NCBI GenBank assembly: GCA_030837825.1
Contig: JAUQYB010000149.1
Location: forward strand, 1 to 7,228
Length of the DNA: 7,228 nucleotides
Direction: 5' to 3'
Origin: Albidovulum sp.
Lineage (GTDB): Bacteria; Pseudomonadota; Alphaproteobacteria; Rhodobacterales; Rhodobacteraceae
Shown here: positions 1 to 5,715 of the stretch, piece after piece
How positions within the stretch are numbered: position 1 is the first letter of the stretch
Layout: each line of letters begins with the position of its first letter
Program-made: the position numbers and the translations under genes
Notes under the pieces: generated by a model
What the model was told of the DNA's origin: nothing
The model's input: only the letters and a program-made list of their open reading frames with translations
Database searches by the model: none

Positions 1-64
1 CGCAAGGCCGCGCCAAGGGGGTATCCGCAAAACCCAACGATTGGGCGCGGACGGCGCCCGCCCC

Positions 65-86
65 GGTGGGGGCGAATGCCCCCGCC
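65..86. terminator. Stem-loop 1 of 3 downstream of cysS
   Basis: Bases 65-73 pair with 78-86 around a GAAT loop (9 bp with one G-U pair; core GGGGGC/GCCCCC). It lies about 110 nt beyond the cysS stop codon. Neither strand shows a T-run after it, so it is not a textbook intrinsic terminator. It could act as a 3' stabilising or Rho-pausing structure. The fold is read directly from the sequence; the function is inferred. Confidence 0.35.
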
Positions 87-102
87 ACCCGGGGGGCGGG
101 GG

Positions 103-129
103 CCGGCCGTGCTTTGGGAGCACGGCCGG
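103..129. terminator. Stem-loop 2 of 3 downstream of cysS (perfect 11-bp stem)
   Basis: CCGGCCGTGCT (103-113) pairs perfectly with AGCACGGCCGG (119-129) around a 5-nt TTGGG loop. This is the strongest hairpin in the window. No T-run follows on either strand. Its place between the cysS 3' end and the window edge suggests a role at the end of a transcript, possibly for genes converging from both sides. Confidence 0.4.
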
Positions 130-151
130 GATGGCGCAGGCCGGTCGCGGC

Positions 152-176
152 GCCCGAGGCGATGGCCTCGGGCTTT
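152..176 (+). terminator. Stem-loop 3 of 3; candidate intrinsic terminator read on the plus strand
   Basis: GCCCGAGGC (152-160) pairs perfectly with GCCTCGGGC (165-173) around a GATG loop, and TTT follows at 174-176. With its short T tail it reads best as a terminator for a plus-strand gene entering from the left, convergent with cysS. Read on the minus strand it would be a stem-loop about 20 nt beyond the cysS stop, followed by GC-rich sequence with no T-run. The T tail is short, so termination is a moderate inference. A second, weaker minus-strand candidate for cysS is the 5-bp hairpin at 33-45 followed by TTTT (32 down to 29). Confidence 0.45.
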
Positions 177-195
177 GGATATGTTGCGGAGGGCG

Positions 196-1677
196 TCATT
201 TCAGGGACTCGAGTTTGGCGGGGTCGAAGTTGGGCCCGGGAACGAGTTCAATCCCGTCCTTCGAAATGCGGACTTCCACGCCGGCGTCGGTAAGTTGGGT
301 CCTGCGCCGGTCCACTTTCGAAAAGTCCTTTGTCTGCTTGGCGAGTTCGTAAGCAATCACAAAATCCAGATGCCTCTCATCCAGCAACTGCCGGGCGTCC
401 TGCCGCAATGCGCGACGCATTCGAAGCAACTCATAGAAGCCAAGAGCCGATAGTCCGGTTGCGAACCTTTTCGCCTGCCCGGCAATGGTCTCCGGGGTCG
501 AGGGGATAACCTGACCACTGCAAAGCCCGATCAGAAGCGCTCCGGAACTTTCAAGCGCATCAATTGCGCCTTTCGTATTCATATCGTCGGACAGGGTCAG
601 TTGCATACCTTGCGGAAGATCATCGAATGCAGTTCCGGGAAGCACTCCCAGTTCAATGGTGACGCCAAGCGGTGGCAACAAAGCATCGAGTCGCTTTTCA
701 GCTTCCTGTCGCTTGGCTTCCGTCCAGTCCATCGGCTTGGAATAATGCGTCTGGAGGAAGACGAAGCGGATCACCTCTCCCGGAATCCCCCGGTCCAGCA
801 AATCCCTCACCGTAAAGAAGTTGCCGAGCGATTTCGACATCTTCCGCCCCTCGATCATCAGCATCTCGTTGTGCATCCAGACCTTGGCGAAGCCCCCGCC
901 GGGGTGGGCGCAGGCCGACTGGGCGATCTCGTTCTCGTGGTGGGGGAATTGGAGGTCGATGCCGCCGCCGTGGATGTCGAAGCTCTCGCCCAGCAGTTCA
1001 TGCGCCATCGCCGAGCATTCGATATGCCAGCCGGGCCGACCCCGGCCCCAGGGCGACTCCCAGCCCGGCAGGTCGGCGTCCGAGGGCTTCCACAGCACGA
1101 AATCCATCGGGTCCTCCTTGAAGGGCGCGACCTCGACCCTTGCGCCGGCGATCATGTCGTCGACCGAGCGGCCCGAAAGGCGCCCGTAGTCCTTGTAGCT
1201 GCGCACCCGGAAAAGGACGTGGCCCTCCTTCGCATAGGCGTGGCCTCTGGCGACCAGTTCCGCGATCATGGCGATCATCGCGCCGATCCAGTCGGTCGCC
1301 CGCGGCTCCATCGTCGGCCTGAGCGCGCCCAATGCATCCATGTCCGCGTGATACCAGCCGATCGTCTCGTCGGTCAGGCTGCGGATGATCGCCGTGAGCG
1401 TCCGCCCGTCACCCGCCGCCTTCATCTCGGCCGCCCGCGCGTTGATCTTGTCGTCGACGTCGGTGAAGTTGCGCACATAGGTGACGTGGTCCGCCCCGTA
1501 GACATGGCGGAGAAGCCGGTAGAGCACGTCGAAGACGATCACCGGACGGGCGTTGCCCAGATGCGCCCGGTCGTAGACGGTCGGGCCGCAGACATACATC
1601 CGCACGTTTTCGGGATCGAGCGGCGCGAAGGCCTCCTTCGTCCGCGTCCTGGTGTTGTAAAGCCTGATCCCGGTCAT
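196..1677 (-). CDS. cysS: Cysteinyl-tRNA synthetase (CysRS)
   Basis: This class Ia aminoacyl-tRNA synthetase charges tRNA-Cys with cysteine in the cytoplasm, using ATP. The 493-residue product is slightly longer than the 461-residue E. coli enzyme. Visible motifs are the HIGH signature as HLGN (39-42), the KMSKS loop (279-283), WHIECSAMA (217-225) and HHENE (246-250). By alignment with the E. coli enzyme the catalytic zinc ligands are C30, C221, H246 and E250. The C-terminal part, after the catalytic core, carries the helical and anticodon-binding regions and ends in a family-typical tail (VELVPGP-like, here [18 protein letters not shown]). A GAGGA ribosome-binding site at 1687-1691 (minus strand), 9 nt upstream, supports the start. 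It is divergent from the MmcQ/YjbR gene. The oddity is codon use: counted GC3 is about 90% over the first 98 codons and 40 of the 41 codons just before KMSKS end in G or C, but only about 64% of the last 201 codons do. The frame is intact and all core motifs are present, so it should be functional. Confidence 0.98.
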   Translation of the reverse strand: MTGIRLYNTRTRTKEAFAPLDPENVRMYVCGPTVYDRAHLGNARPVIVFDVLYRLLRHVYGADHVTYVRNFTDVDDKINARAAEMKAAGDGRTLTAIIRSLTDETIGWYHADMDALGALRPTMEPRATDWIGAMIAMIAELVARGHAYAKEGHVLFRVRSYKDYGRLSGRSVDDMIAGARVEVAPFKEDPMDFVLWKPSDADLPGWESPWGRGRPGWHIECSAMAHELLGESFDIHGGGIDLQFPHHENEIAQSACAHPGGGFAKVWMHNEMLMIEGRKMSKSLGNFFTVRDLLDRGIPGEVIRFVFLQTHYSKPMDWTEAKRQEAEKRLDALLPPLGVTIELGVLPGTAFDDLPQGMQLTLSDDMNTKGAIDALESSGALLIGLCSGQVIPSTPETIAGQAKRFATGLSALGFYELLRMRRALRQDARQLLDERHLDFVIAYELAKQTKDFSKVDRRRTQLTDAGVEVRISKDGIELVPGPNFDPAKLESLK

Positions 1678-1837
1678 GGCGTTGTGTCCTCGCGCGCGCG
1701 TCCCGGCGGCGGGCCTGCCAGTGTCTCATGCTCGTGAAAACAGAAACGGCCCGCCTGACGTGTCAGCCGGTAATGCACATGATGCAGATGGTGCCGTTCG
1801 ATGTCATGGCCCCCTGATAGCGTGGAACCCGCGCCCT

Positions 1838-1867
1838 GCCAAGGCTTTCCGCGCCAAGGCTTTCCGC
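1838..1867. repeat. Perfect 15-bp tandem duplication
   Basis: The 15-mer GCCAAGGCTTTCCGC occurs at 1838-1852 and again, directly adjacent, at 1853-1867. It lies in the intergenic region between cysS and the MmcQ/YjbR gene, 28 nt upstream of the latter's ATG, where promoter or leader elements would be expected. It looks like a recent slippage duplication. No regulatory role can be shown from the sequence alone. Confidence 0.9.
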
Positions 1868-1895
1868 GACTGTCGGCGCGTGGCATCCTGCACCG

Positions 1896-2246
1896 ATGAC
1901 CCGCGATCTCGTCAACGCGATCTGCGCCACCTTCCCCGGGGCCGAGGTCTCGGACCCCTGGGGCGGCGGGCACGATGCCTGGAAGGTGGGCGGCAGGATG
2001 TTCGCCTGCATCGGCACGGTGACGCCCGGCGTCTCGGTCAAGACCGACGGCGTGGAGACGGCGGAAATGCTGATCGCGGCGGGCGTTGCGGTGAAGGCGC
2101 CCTACCTTCACGCCTCCTGGGTGAACCTGCCCCTGGGCACCGCCGAGGGCGAACTCCGCCACCGGCTCGCGCGGTCCTACGCGCTGGTCCGTGCCGGACT
2201 GCCGCGGCGGGTGCAGGCCGCGCTTGCCCCCTTCGCCGGCGGGTGA
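1896..2246 (+). CDS. MmcQ/YjbR family protein (DUF419)
   Basis: This is a small 116-residue protein of the MmcQ/YjbR family, whose members adopt a CyaY-like alpha/beta 'double wing' fold and are often labelled DNA-binding; the biochemical role is not established. Family-typical stretches are visible: a short N-terminal helix, then SDPWGGGHDAWKVGGRMFACIG (residues 19-40, strands with the conserved W-K-V core), VSVKTD, and PYLHASWVNLPLG followed by a C-terminal helix containing SYALV. The length fits a complete protein. No clear Shine-Dalgarno precedes the ATG; the start was chosen because it gives the usual family N-terminus, and a leaderless or weakly initiated message is possible. It is divergent from cysS and converges on the lipoprotein gene with only 3 nt between the stop codons. 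Confidence 0.88.
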   Translation: MTRDLVNAICATFPGAEVSDPWGGGHDAWKVGGRMFACIGTVTPGVSVKTDGVETAEMLIAAGVAVKAPYLHASWVNLPLGTAEGELRHRLARSYALVRAGLPRRVQAALAPFAGG

Positions 2247-2249
2247 CGC

Positions 2250-2858
2250 TCAGGCGCCGATGCTGGTGAAGGTCTGCCGCGTGTCGGGAGTGACGCCCAG
2301 CCAGCTCGCGATCGTGCGGGCCACATGCGCGGAGATCTGGCTCTTCTGCGACTGGCCGGCAAGCCGCGCTCGCGCCATCGCCGGGCCGGTCAAGGCCGGC
2401 AGCGAGGCCTCGACATGATCCGGCCCGGCCAGCACCGCGCCGGTCCGCGCATCGCGGGCGGTGATGTCGAACTCCACGTCATGCACGCCCGCGGGTGCAC
2501 GCGTCTCGGCGATGAGGGTCATCGCGTGGAACCGCGTCATCGTCACCTCCAGACGCACGGCGCGCGAGCCCTTCAGGCCGGCAGCGCCGCGCGTGATCGC
2601 CGCCTTCATGATCGCGGCCACCTGGTCGTAGCGGTCGCCCGCAGGGTCCTCGCGCCAGACGATGTCGGCGCGCGGCAGGAAGACTTCCTCCTCCGAAACG
2701 CTGAGCGTCCGGGGAACGGCCACGTCGACGGCGGTCACGCGCCAGTCCTTTGCGGGGGCAGGTGCGTCGTAGTAGGTTCGGAACGACCCGGCGCACCCGG
2801 CAACCGCCAGCACCATGAGCACCGCCGAGCGGCGCGATACCGTCTCACCCACTGGCAT
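2250..2858 (-). CDS. Predicted outer-membrane lipoprotein of unknown function (possibly DUF6778 family)
   Basis: The product has 202 residues. The N-terminus is a lipoprotein signal: basic residues R9-R10, a hydrophobic stretch, then lipobox V19-A20-G21-C22. Signal peptidase II would cleave before C22, which would be lipidated; A23 at the +2 position favours outer-membrane sorting. The mature part alternates strands and helices (for example RVTAVDVAVPRTL, AVRLEVTMTRFHAMTL, VHDVEFDITARDARTGAVL) and ends in a helix rich in Q, S and A. It resembles short lipoproteins of Rhodobacterales annotated as DUF6778, but that assignment is from memory and unchecked. A GGGGAG ribosome-binding site (2865-2870, minus strand) lies 6 nt from the ATG and fixes the start. 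The gene is divergent from the ICL/PEPM gene and faces the MmcQ/YjbR gene with no room for a terminator. Confidence 0.85.
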   Translation of the reverse strand: MPVGETVSRRSAVLMVLAVAGCAGSFRTYYDAPAPAKDWRVTAVDVAVPRTLSVSEEEVFLPRADIVWREDPAGDRYDQVAAIMKAAITRGAAGLKGSRAVRLEVTMTRFHAMTLIAETRAPAGVHDVEFDITARDARTGAVLAGPDHVEASLPALTGPAMARARLAGQSQKSQISAHVARTIASWLGVTPDTRQTFTSIGA

Positions 2859-3015
2859 GAAATACTCCCCTCACCAGCCACGCGAATCACTCGGTCCGCG
2901 ATGCGCCTGCTATACAGGGAGAACGTGACCGCAATCGGTGAAAATTGCGTCCATTTTGCCAGAGATCGCAACGATTCCGCTGAATTATCCCGGGATTGTT
3001 GCTGAAACTTCACTC

Positions 3016-3021
3016 AAGGAG
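3016..3021 (+). promoter_or_regulatory. Ribosome-binding site that fixes the ICL/PEPM start
   Basis: AAGGAG lies 6 nt before the ATG at 3028. The reading frame stays open back to an ATG at 2938, but that stretch lacks a ribosome-binding site, is AT-rich like a promoter region and codes for nothing family-like. The start at 3028 is therefore preferred. Confidence 0.8.
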
Positions 3022-3027
3022 CCCGCC

Positions 3028-3864
3028 ATGACCGCCGCAAGGCGCCACGATCCCGGCCCCGCCTTCCGCGCCCTGCACCGCCCCGGCGACCCGTTCATCC
3101 TGGCCAATGCCTGGGACCGGGGCTCTGCCCGGATGCTGGCAGCGCTCGGCGCCGAGGCGCTCGCCACCTCCTCGGCGGCCCATGCCTTCACCCTCGGCCG
3201 CCCAGACGGCGGCACCGTCAGCCGCGACGAGGCGCTGGCCCATGCCGCCGATCTCGTCGCCGCCACGCCGCTGCCGGTCTCGGGCGATTTCGAGAACGGC
3301 TTCAGCGCCGCAGCCGAGACCTGCGCCGAGACCGTCCGGCTTGCCGCCGAGGCGGGGCTTGCCGGCATCTCGATCGAGGACACCGACCTGCCCGGCGACG
3401 GCGCCTATGACCGCGCCCACGCGATCGACCGCATCCGCGCCGCGGTGGCTGCGGCACGCGGCCTGCCGCGCGATTTCGTTCTGGTCGCCCGGGCGGACGG
3501 GGTGATGACGGGGCGCTACGGCATGGACGAGGCGCTGGCCCGGGTCACCGCCTTCGCCGCGGCGGGGGCGGATTGCGTCTATGTGCCGATGCCCCCGGCG
3601 CCGGAAGACCTCGCCCGGATCACCTCCGCCGTGAAGGTGCCGGTGAACGCGCTGGCGGCGGGGCCTTTCGCACGGCTCGCGCGCGCCGACTTCGCCCGCC
3701 TCGGCGTCGCGCGCATCTCGCTCGGCGCGGCGCTCGCGCGCGTCACCCACCGGGCGATCCGCGATGCCGCCTGCGCGATGTTCGGCGAAGGCTCGTTCCT
3801 GCCGCTGACCGGGGGAATGCCGGGAGGAGAGGTCGATGCGCTTCTCTCGCGGTTCGGGGAGTGA
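3028..3864 (+). CDS. Isocitrate lyase/phosphoenolpyruvate mutase family protein
   Basis: This 278-residue (beta/alpha)8-barrel enzyme belongs to the ICL/PEPM superfamily, whose members make or break C-C or C-P bonds next to a carboxylate using Mg2+. Family motifs seen are FILANAWDRGSARML (23-37), ATSSAAHAFTLG (46-57), the metal-site stretch GDFENGF (86-92, D87 and E89), GISIEDT (113-119, E117) and ARADG. D60 matches the position of the conserved D58 of PEP mutase. The KKCGH signature of true isocitrate lyase is absent, so it is not a glyoxylate-shunt enzyme. It belongs to the divergent subgroup with DFENG in place of the usual DxDTG; the substrate cannot be named, and a 2-methylisocitrate or dimethylmalate lyase-like activity is only a possibility. 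Its TGA overlaps the start region of the TPM gene, implying cotranscription. It is divergent from the lipoprotein gene across a 169-bp intergenic stretch. Confidence 0.9.
   Translation: MTAARRHDPGPAFRALHRPGDPFILANAWDRGSARMLAALGAEALATSSAAHAFTLGRPDGGTVSRDEALAHAADLVAATPLPVSGDFENGFSAAAETCAETVRLAAEAGLAGISIEDTDLPGDGAYDRAHAIDRIRAAVAAARGLPRDFVLVARADGVMTGRYGMDEALARVTAFAAAGADCVYVPMPPAPEDLARITSAVKVPVNALAAGPFARLARADFARLGVARISLGAALARVTHRAIRDAACAMFGEGSFLPLTGGMPGGEVDALLSRFGE
3856..3861 (+). promoter_or_regulatory. Ribosome-binding site deciding between two TPM gene starts
   Basis: GGGGAG ends 2 nt before the ATG at 3864 and 5 nt before the next ATG at 3867. The spacing favours 3867. The site lies within the last codons of the upstream ICL/PEPM gene, which suggests translational coupling. 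Confidence 0.55.
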
Positions 3865-3866
3865 TG

Positions 3867-4724
3867 ATGCGACAGCTTTTCATCTGTTTCGCCCTCTGGC
3901 TGGCGCCCCTCGGCGGCCCCTTGCGGGCCGAGCCCTGGCCCGCGCCCGCCGATCCCTTCGTCACCGATCTCGCCGAGGTGCTTCCTGCGCCAGAGGAGGA
4001 GGCGCTGCGGTCCGAGCTTCAGGCCCTGCGCGCCGAAACCGGCGTCGAGATGACCGTGCTCACCATCGCCGCGCGCGGCGACTACGACCCTTCGGCCTCG
4101 ATCGAAACCTTCGCTGCGGGGCTCTTCAATGCCTGGGGGATCGGCGATGCGGGCCGCAACGACGGCATCCTGGTGCTCGTCGCGTCGCAGGACCACGAGA
4201 TGCGGGTGCAACTGGGCTCGGCCTACGACCAGGGCTACGACGTGCTTGCCCAGGACATCGTCAGCCGCTTCTTCCTGCCGGACCTCCGCGATGATGATCC
4301 GGCGCGGGGCATCGTTGGCGGATCGCGGGAGGTGATGGCGCGGATCGCGCGGCCCCACGCGGCAGCACTTCCCGCCGAGGCTTTGCCATCCGAAGGCGGA
4401 GGCCTGCCGGGCTGGCTGCCGGTTGCGCTGTTCGCCGCGGGCGCGGGGCTTCTCGTCTTCCGCCGGCGGCTGGGAGACCGGGCGCAGGTCCTCCGCCGCT
4501 GCCCGTCCTGCGGCCGCTTCGGGTTGAGGCGGACCCGCGAGGGGCTGAACGGCGCGGCGGGAGAGACCGAGGGCCAGGCGACGACGCGGATTGCCTGCCG
4601 CCGCTGCGGCTTTCACGAGAACCGCGACCCCCGCATTCCCCGCCAAGGGAAACGGGACGAAGCGGATGGTGGAGGCTTCGGCGGTGGCCGGTCCTCCGGC
4701 GGCGGCGCCACCGGACGCTGGTAG
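3867..4724 (+). CDS. TPM-domain membrane protein with C-terminal zinc-ribbon-like CxxC pair
   Basis: The product has 285 residues (286 if it starts at the ATG at 3864). In order: a Sec signal peptide (1-21, cleavage likely after LRA); a TPM domain (about 32-160) with DPFVTDLAEVLP, GIGDAGRNDGILVLVA and MRVQLG, typical of PF04536; a Gly/Pro linker; one transmembrane segment (about 183-198, WLPVALFAAGAGLLVF) followed by RRR; a paired CxxC module (C212/C215 and C244/C247); and a Gly/Ser tail ending GGGATGRW, common in this family. The basic residues after the membrane segment imply that TPM is periplasmic and the CxxC module cytoplasmic. TPM proteins have been linked to acid phosphatase activity, photosystem II repair and respiratory-complex assembly; no specific role can be read here. 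It overlaps or abuts the ICL/PEPM gene and converges on the barrel gene. Confidence 0.88.
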   Translation: MRQLFICFALWLAPLGGPLRAEPWPAPADPFVTDLAEVLPAPEEEALRSELQALRAETGVEMTVLTIAARGDYDPSASIETFAAGLFNAWGIGDAGRNDGILVLVASQDHEMRVQLGSAYDQGYDVLAQDIVSRFFLPDLRDDDPARGIVGGSREVMARIARPHAAALPAEALPSEGGGLPGWLPVALFAAGAGLLVFRRRLGDRAQVLRRCPSCGRFGLRRTREGLNGAAGETEGQATTRIACRRCGFHENRDPRIPRQGKRDEADGGGFGGGRSSGGGATGRW

Positions 4725-4737
4725 CGGCGCCGTCAAC

Positions 4738-4778
4738 CCGGACAGGGGGTAAACCCGACGGGCAAGCCGGACAGGGGG
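4738..4778. repeat. 12-bp direct repeat CCGGACAGGGGG, two copies
   Basis: Identical copies lie at 4738-4749 and 4767-4778, 29 bp apart start to start, in the short intergenic region between the convergent TPM and barrel genes. The second copy supplies the left arm of the hairpin that follows. No function is assigned. Confidence 0.8.
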
Positions 4779-4793
4779 CCTCGCGGTCCCCTG
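4772..4793. terminator. Hairpin between convergent TPM and barrel genes; likely bidirectional transcript end
   Basis: Bases 4772-4780 pair with 4785-4793 around a TCGC loop (9 bp including one G-U pair; outer part CAGGGG/CCCCTG). It lies 48 nt past the TPM stop and 23 nt past the barrel stop, the expected place for a shared terminator. There is no T-run on either side, so intrinsic termination is uncertain and Rho-assisted ending is equally likely. Confidence 0.45.
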
Positions 4794-4815
4794 CCCTGCT
4801 GTCAGGCTGCCGGTG

Positions 4816-5418
4816 TCAGAACCGGAATCCCACCGTTACCGCGGCGGTGGTCGCATCAAGGTCGGTGCCGGTGTTGTCGAAATCGTCGAACTGGTTGTGC
4901 AGCACTTCGCCGCCCAGCGTCCAGCGGTCATTCAGCGCATAGTCGGCACCGAGCCCGGCGAACCAGCCGTTGTCGGAATGGCCGACCCCGGCGATGTCCG
5001 CCTCGGCCCGTGCCGCGCCGCCGGTCGCATAGATCAGCGTCCGGCCAAGGTCATAGCCCGCCCGCAGCTTCAGCCGGGCGATGCTGTCGAGCGAGTCGCC
5101 GGGCGTGCCGAGGTCGATCTCGGTCTTGTCCCAGTCGAGTCCGGCGCCGACCACCCACTGGCCGAGATCCCAGTCGAAACCGCCGCGGACGCCGTAGAGC
5201 GCGCCGTTGTCGTCGGTCACGCCGTTGGAACCGCGACCGTAGCCGAGCTGGCCGCCGATGTAGCCGCCGTTCCAGTCACCGTCGGCGCGCATCGGGGCAG
5301 CGACGGGCGCGGCCACCGGGGCCTCGACCACGGGTTCGGCATAACCGCCGGCAAGGACCGGCACGGCAAGTGCGCCGGAAAGGGCGATGCCAAGGGCGGT
5401 TCCGGTGAAAAGGTTCAT
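4816..5418 (-). CDS. Outer-membrane beta-barrel protein (Omp25/OmpA-barrel-like)
   Basis: The 200-residue product has a Sec signal peptide (1-23, cleavage around VLA|GG), then a Pro/Ala/Val linker with EAPVAAPVAAP (32-42), then an 8-strand-type barrel of alternating Gly/aromatic strands starting DWNGGYIGGQLGYG. It ends TVGFRF; the terminal Phe is the usual BAM recognition signal of outer-membrane proteins. This fits the OMP_b-brl family (PF13505), common in alphaproteobacteria as abundant surface proteins, often without a defined transport role. The frame is open 21 codons further upstream (to 5481), but AGGAGA at 5424-5429 (minus strand), 5 nt before the ATG at 5418, and the signal peptide that starts there fix this start. 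No peptidoglycan-binding OmpA domain is present. It is divergent from the dehydrogenase operon and convergent with the TPM gene. Confidence 0.88.
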   Translation of the reverse strand: MNLFTGTALGIALSGALAVPVLAGGYAEPVVEAPVAAPVAAPMRADGDWNGGYIGGQLGYGRGSNGVTDDNGALYGVRGGFDWDLGQWVVGAGLDWDKTEIDLGTPGDSLDSIARLKLRAGYDLGRTLIYATGGAARAEADIAGVGHSDNGWFAGLGADYALNDRWTLGGEVLHNQFDDFDNTGTDLDATTAAVTVGFRF

Positions 5419-5639
5419 GTCTGTCTCCTGTCTCTGCTCGTCGGGTCGGTGATCCGGGCGCATGCGACACCACCGCCGCAAGGCTCATGCCACGGAGGCT
5501 TAACTCGTTCACGGCCCGGCCAGTTCCAAGGGGGCCTCACGGAAGCTTGAGCGGGGGGTGGGCACGCGGTGCCGATCCGGCGCCGCTTCTGGGCGGAGAA
5601 TGGCCGTGCGGCGCGCATCATGGGCCGGCTTCCGCCGAC

Positions 5640-5668
5640 TGGACAGCGGGCGGGGGCGCGGGTAGTTT
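5640..5668 (+). promoter_or_regulatory. Candidate sigma-70 promoter of the dehydrogenase operon
   Basis: TGGACA (5640-5645; 5 of 6 match to TTGACA) is followed after exactly 17 nt by TAGTTT (5663-5668; 3 of 6 match to TATAAT, in the most AT-rich patch nearby). Transcription would start around 5675, inside the inverted repeat at 5670-5683. The -10 match is modest, so this is a model, but spacing and position are good. Confidence 0.45.
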
Positions 5669-5669
5669 A

Positions 5670-5683
5670 TGAACGCACGTTCA
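5670..5683. promoter_or_regulatory. Perfect inverted repeat TGAACG-CA-CGTTCA, candidate TetR-family operator
   Basis: Two 6-bp arms (5670-5675 and 5678-5683) are exact reverse complements around a CA spacer, 32 nt upstream of the dehydrogenase ATG and immediately after the predicted -10. Palindromes of this kind are typical operators of TetR/AcrR repressors that control acyl-CoA and fatty-acid degradation genes. The position would let a bound repressor block transcription initiation. The match is seen directly; the regulator type is inferred, and no regulator gene lies in the window. Confidence 0.6.
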
Positions 5684-5704
5684 ATTCGCGAAACCGGAAC
5701 CGGG

Positions 5705-5710
5705 AGGAGG
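5705..5710 (+). promoter_or_regulatory. Ribosome-binding site that fixes the dehydrogenase start
   Basis: A perfect AGGAGG, the strongest such site in the window, lies 5 nt before the ATG at 5716. The frame is open back to an ATG at 5569, but that extension would run through the promoter and operator and has no dehydrogenase-like sequence. Confidence 0.85.
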
Positions 5711-5715
5711 CCCAG

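Noticed and set aside
41..453. Overlapping plus-strand ORFs at the left end
   Set aside because: All three plus frames are open here because stop codons are rare at this GC content; they run across stem-loops and the antisense of cysS.
1690..1699. Short CG-alternating run just upstream of the cysS ribosome-binding site
   Set aside because: Expected occasionally at this GC content; too short to argue for Z-DNA or any function.
601..1737. Long plus-strand ORF (378 codons) opposite cysS
   Set aside because: It is a shadow of the cysS frame in GC-rich DNA, with low-complexity Arg/Pro/Val-rich sequence and no domain-like pattern.
1755..1766. Inverted repeat CTGAC-GT-GTCAG upstream of cysS
   Set aside because: The arms are only 5 bp, flanks do not extend the symmetry and there is no second copy; too weak to call an operator.
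2909..2934. TTGCGG and TATAGC as a minus-strand promoter of the lipoprotein gene
   Set aside because: The spacing is only 14 nt, too short for a usual sigma-70 promoter. The AT-richer 2859-3027 region probably holds promoters for both divergent genes, but I cannot place them.
2884..2977. Two GANTC sites in the divergent intergenic region
   Set aside because: These are CcrM methylation motifs typical of alphaproteobacteria, but such short motifs occur by chance and there is no sign of clustering.
3579..4736. Long minus-strand ORF (385 codons) opposite the ICL/PEPM and TPM genes
   Set aside because: It spans two well-supported genes on the other strand, is rich in Arg, Ala and Gly, and has no recognisable motifs.
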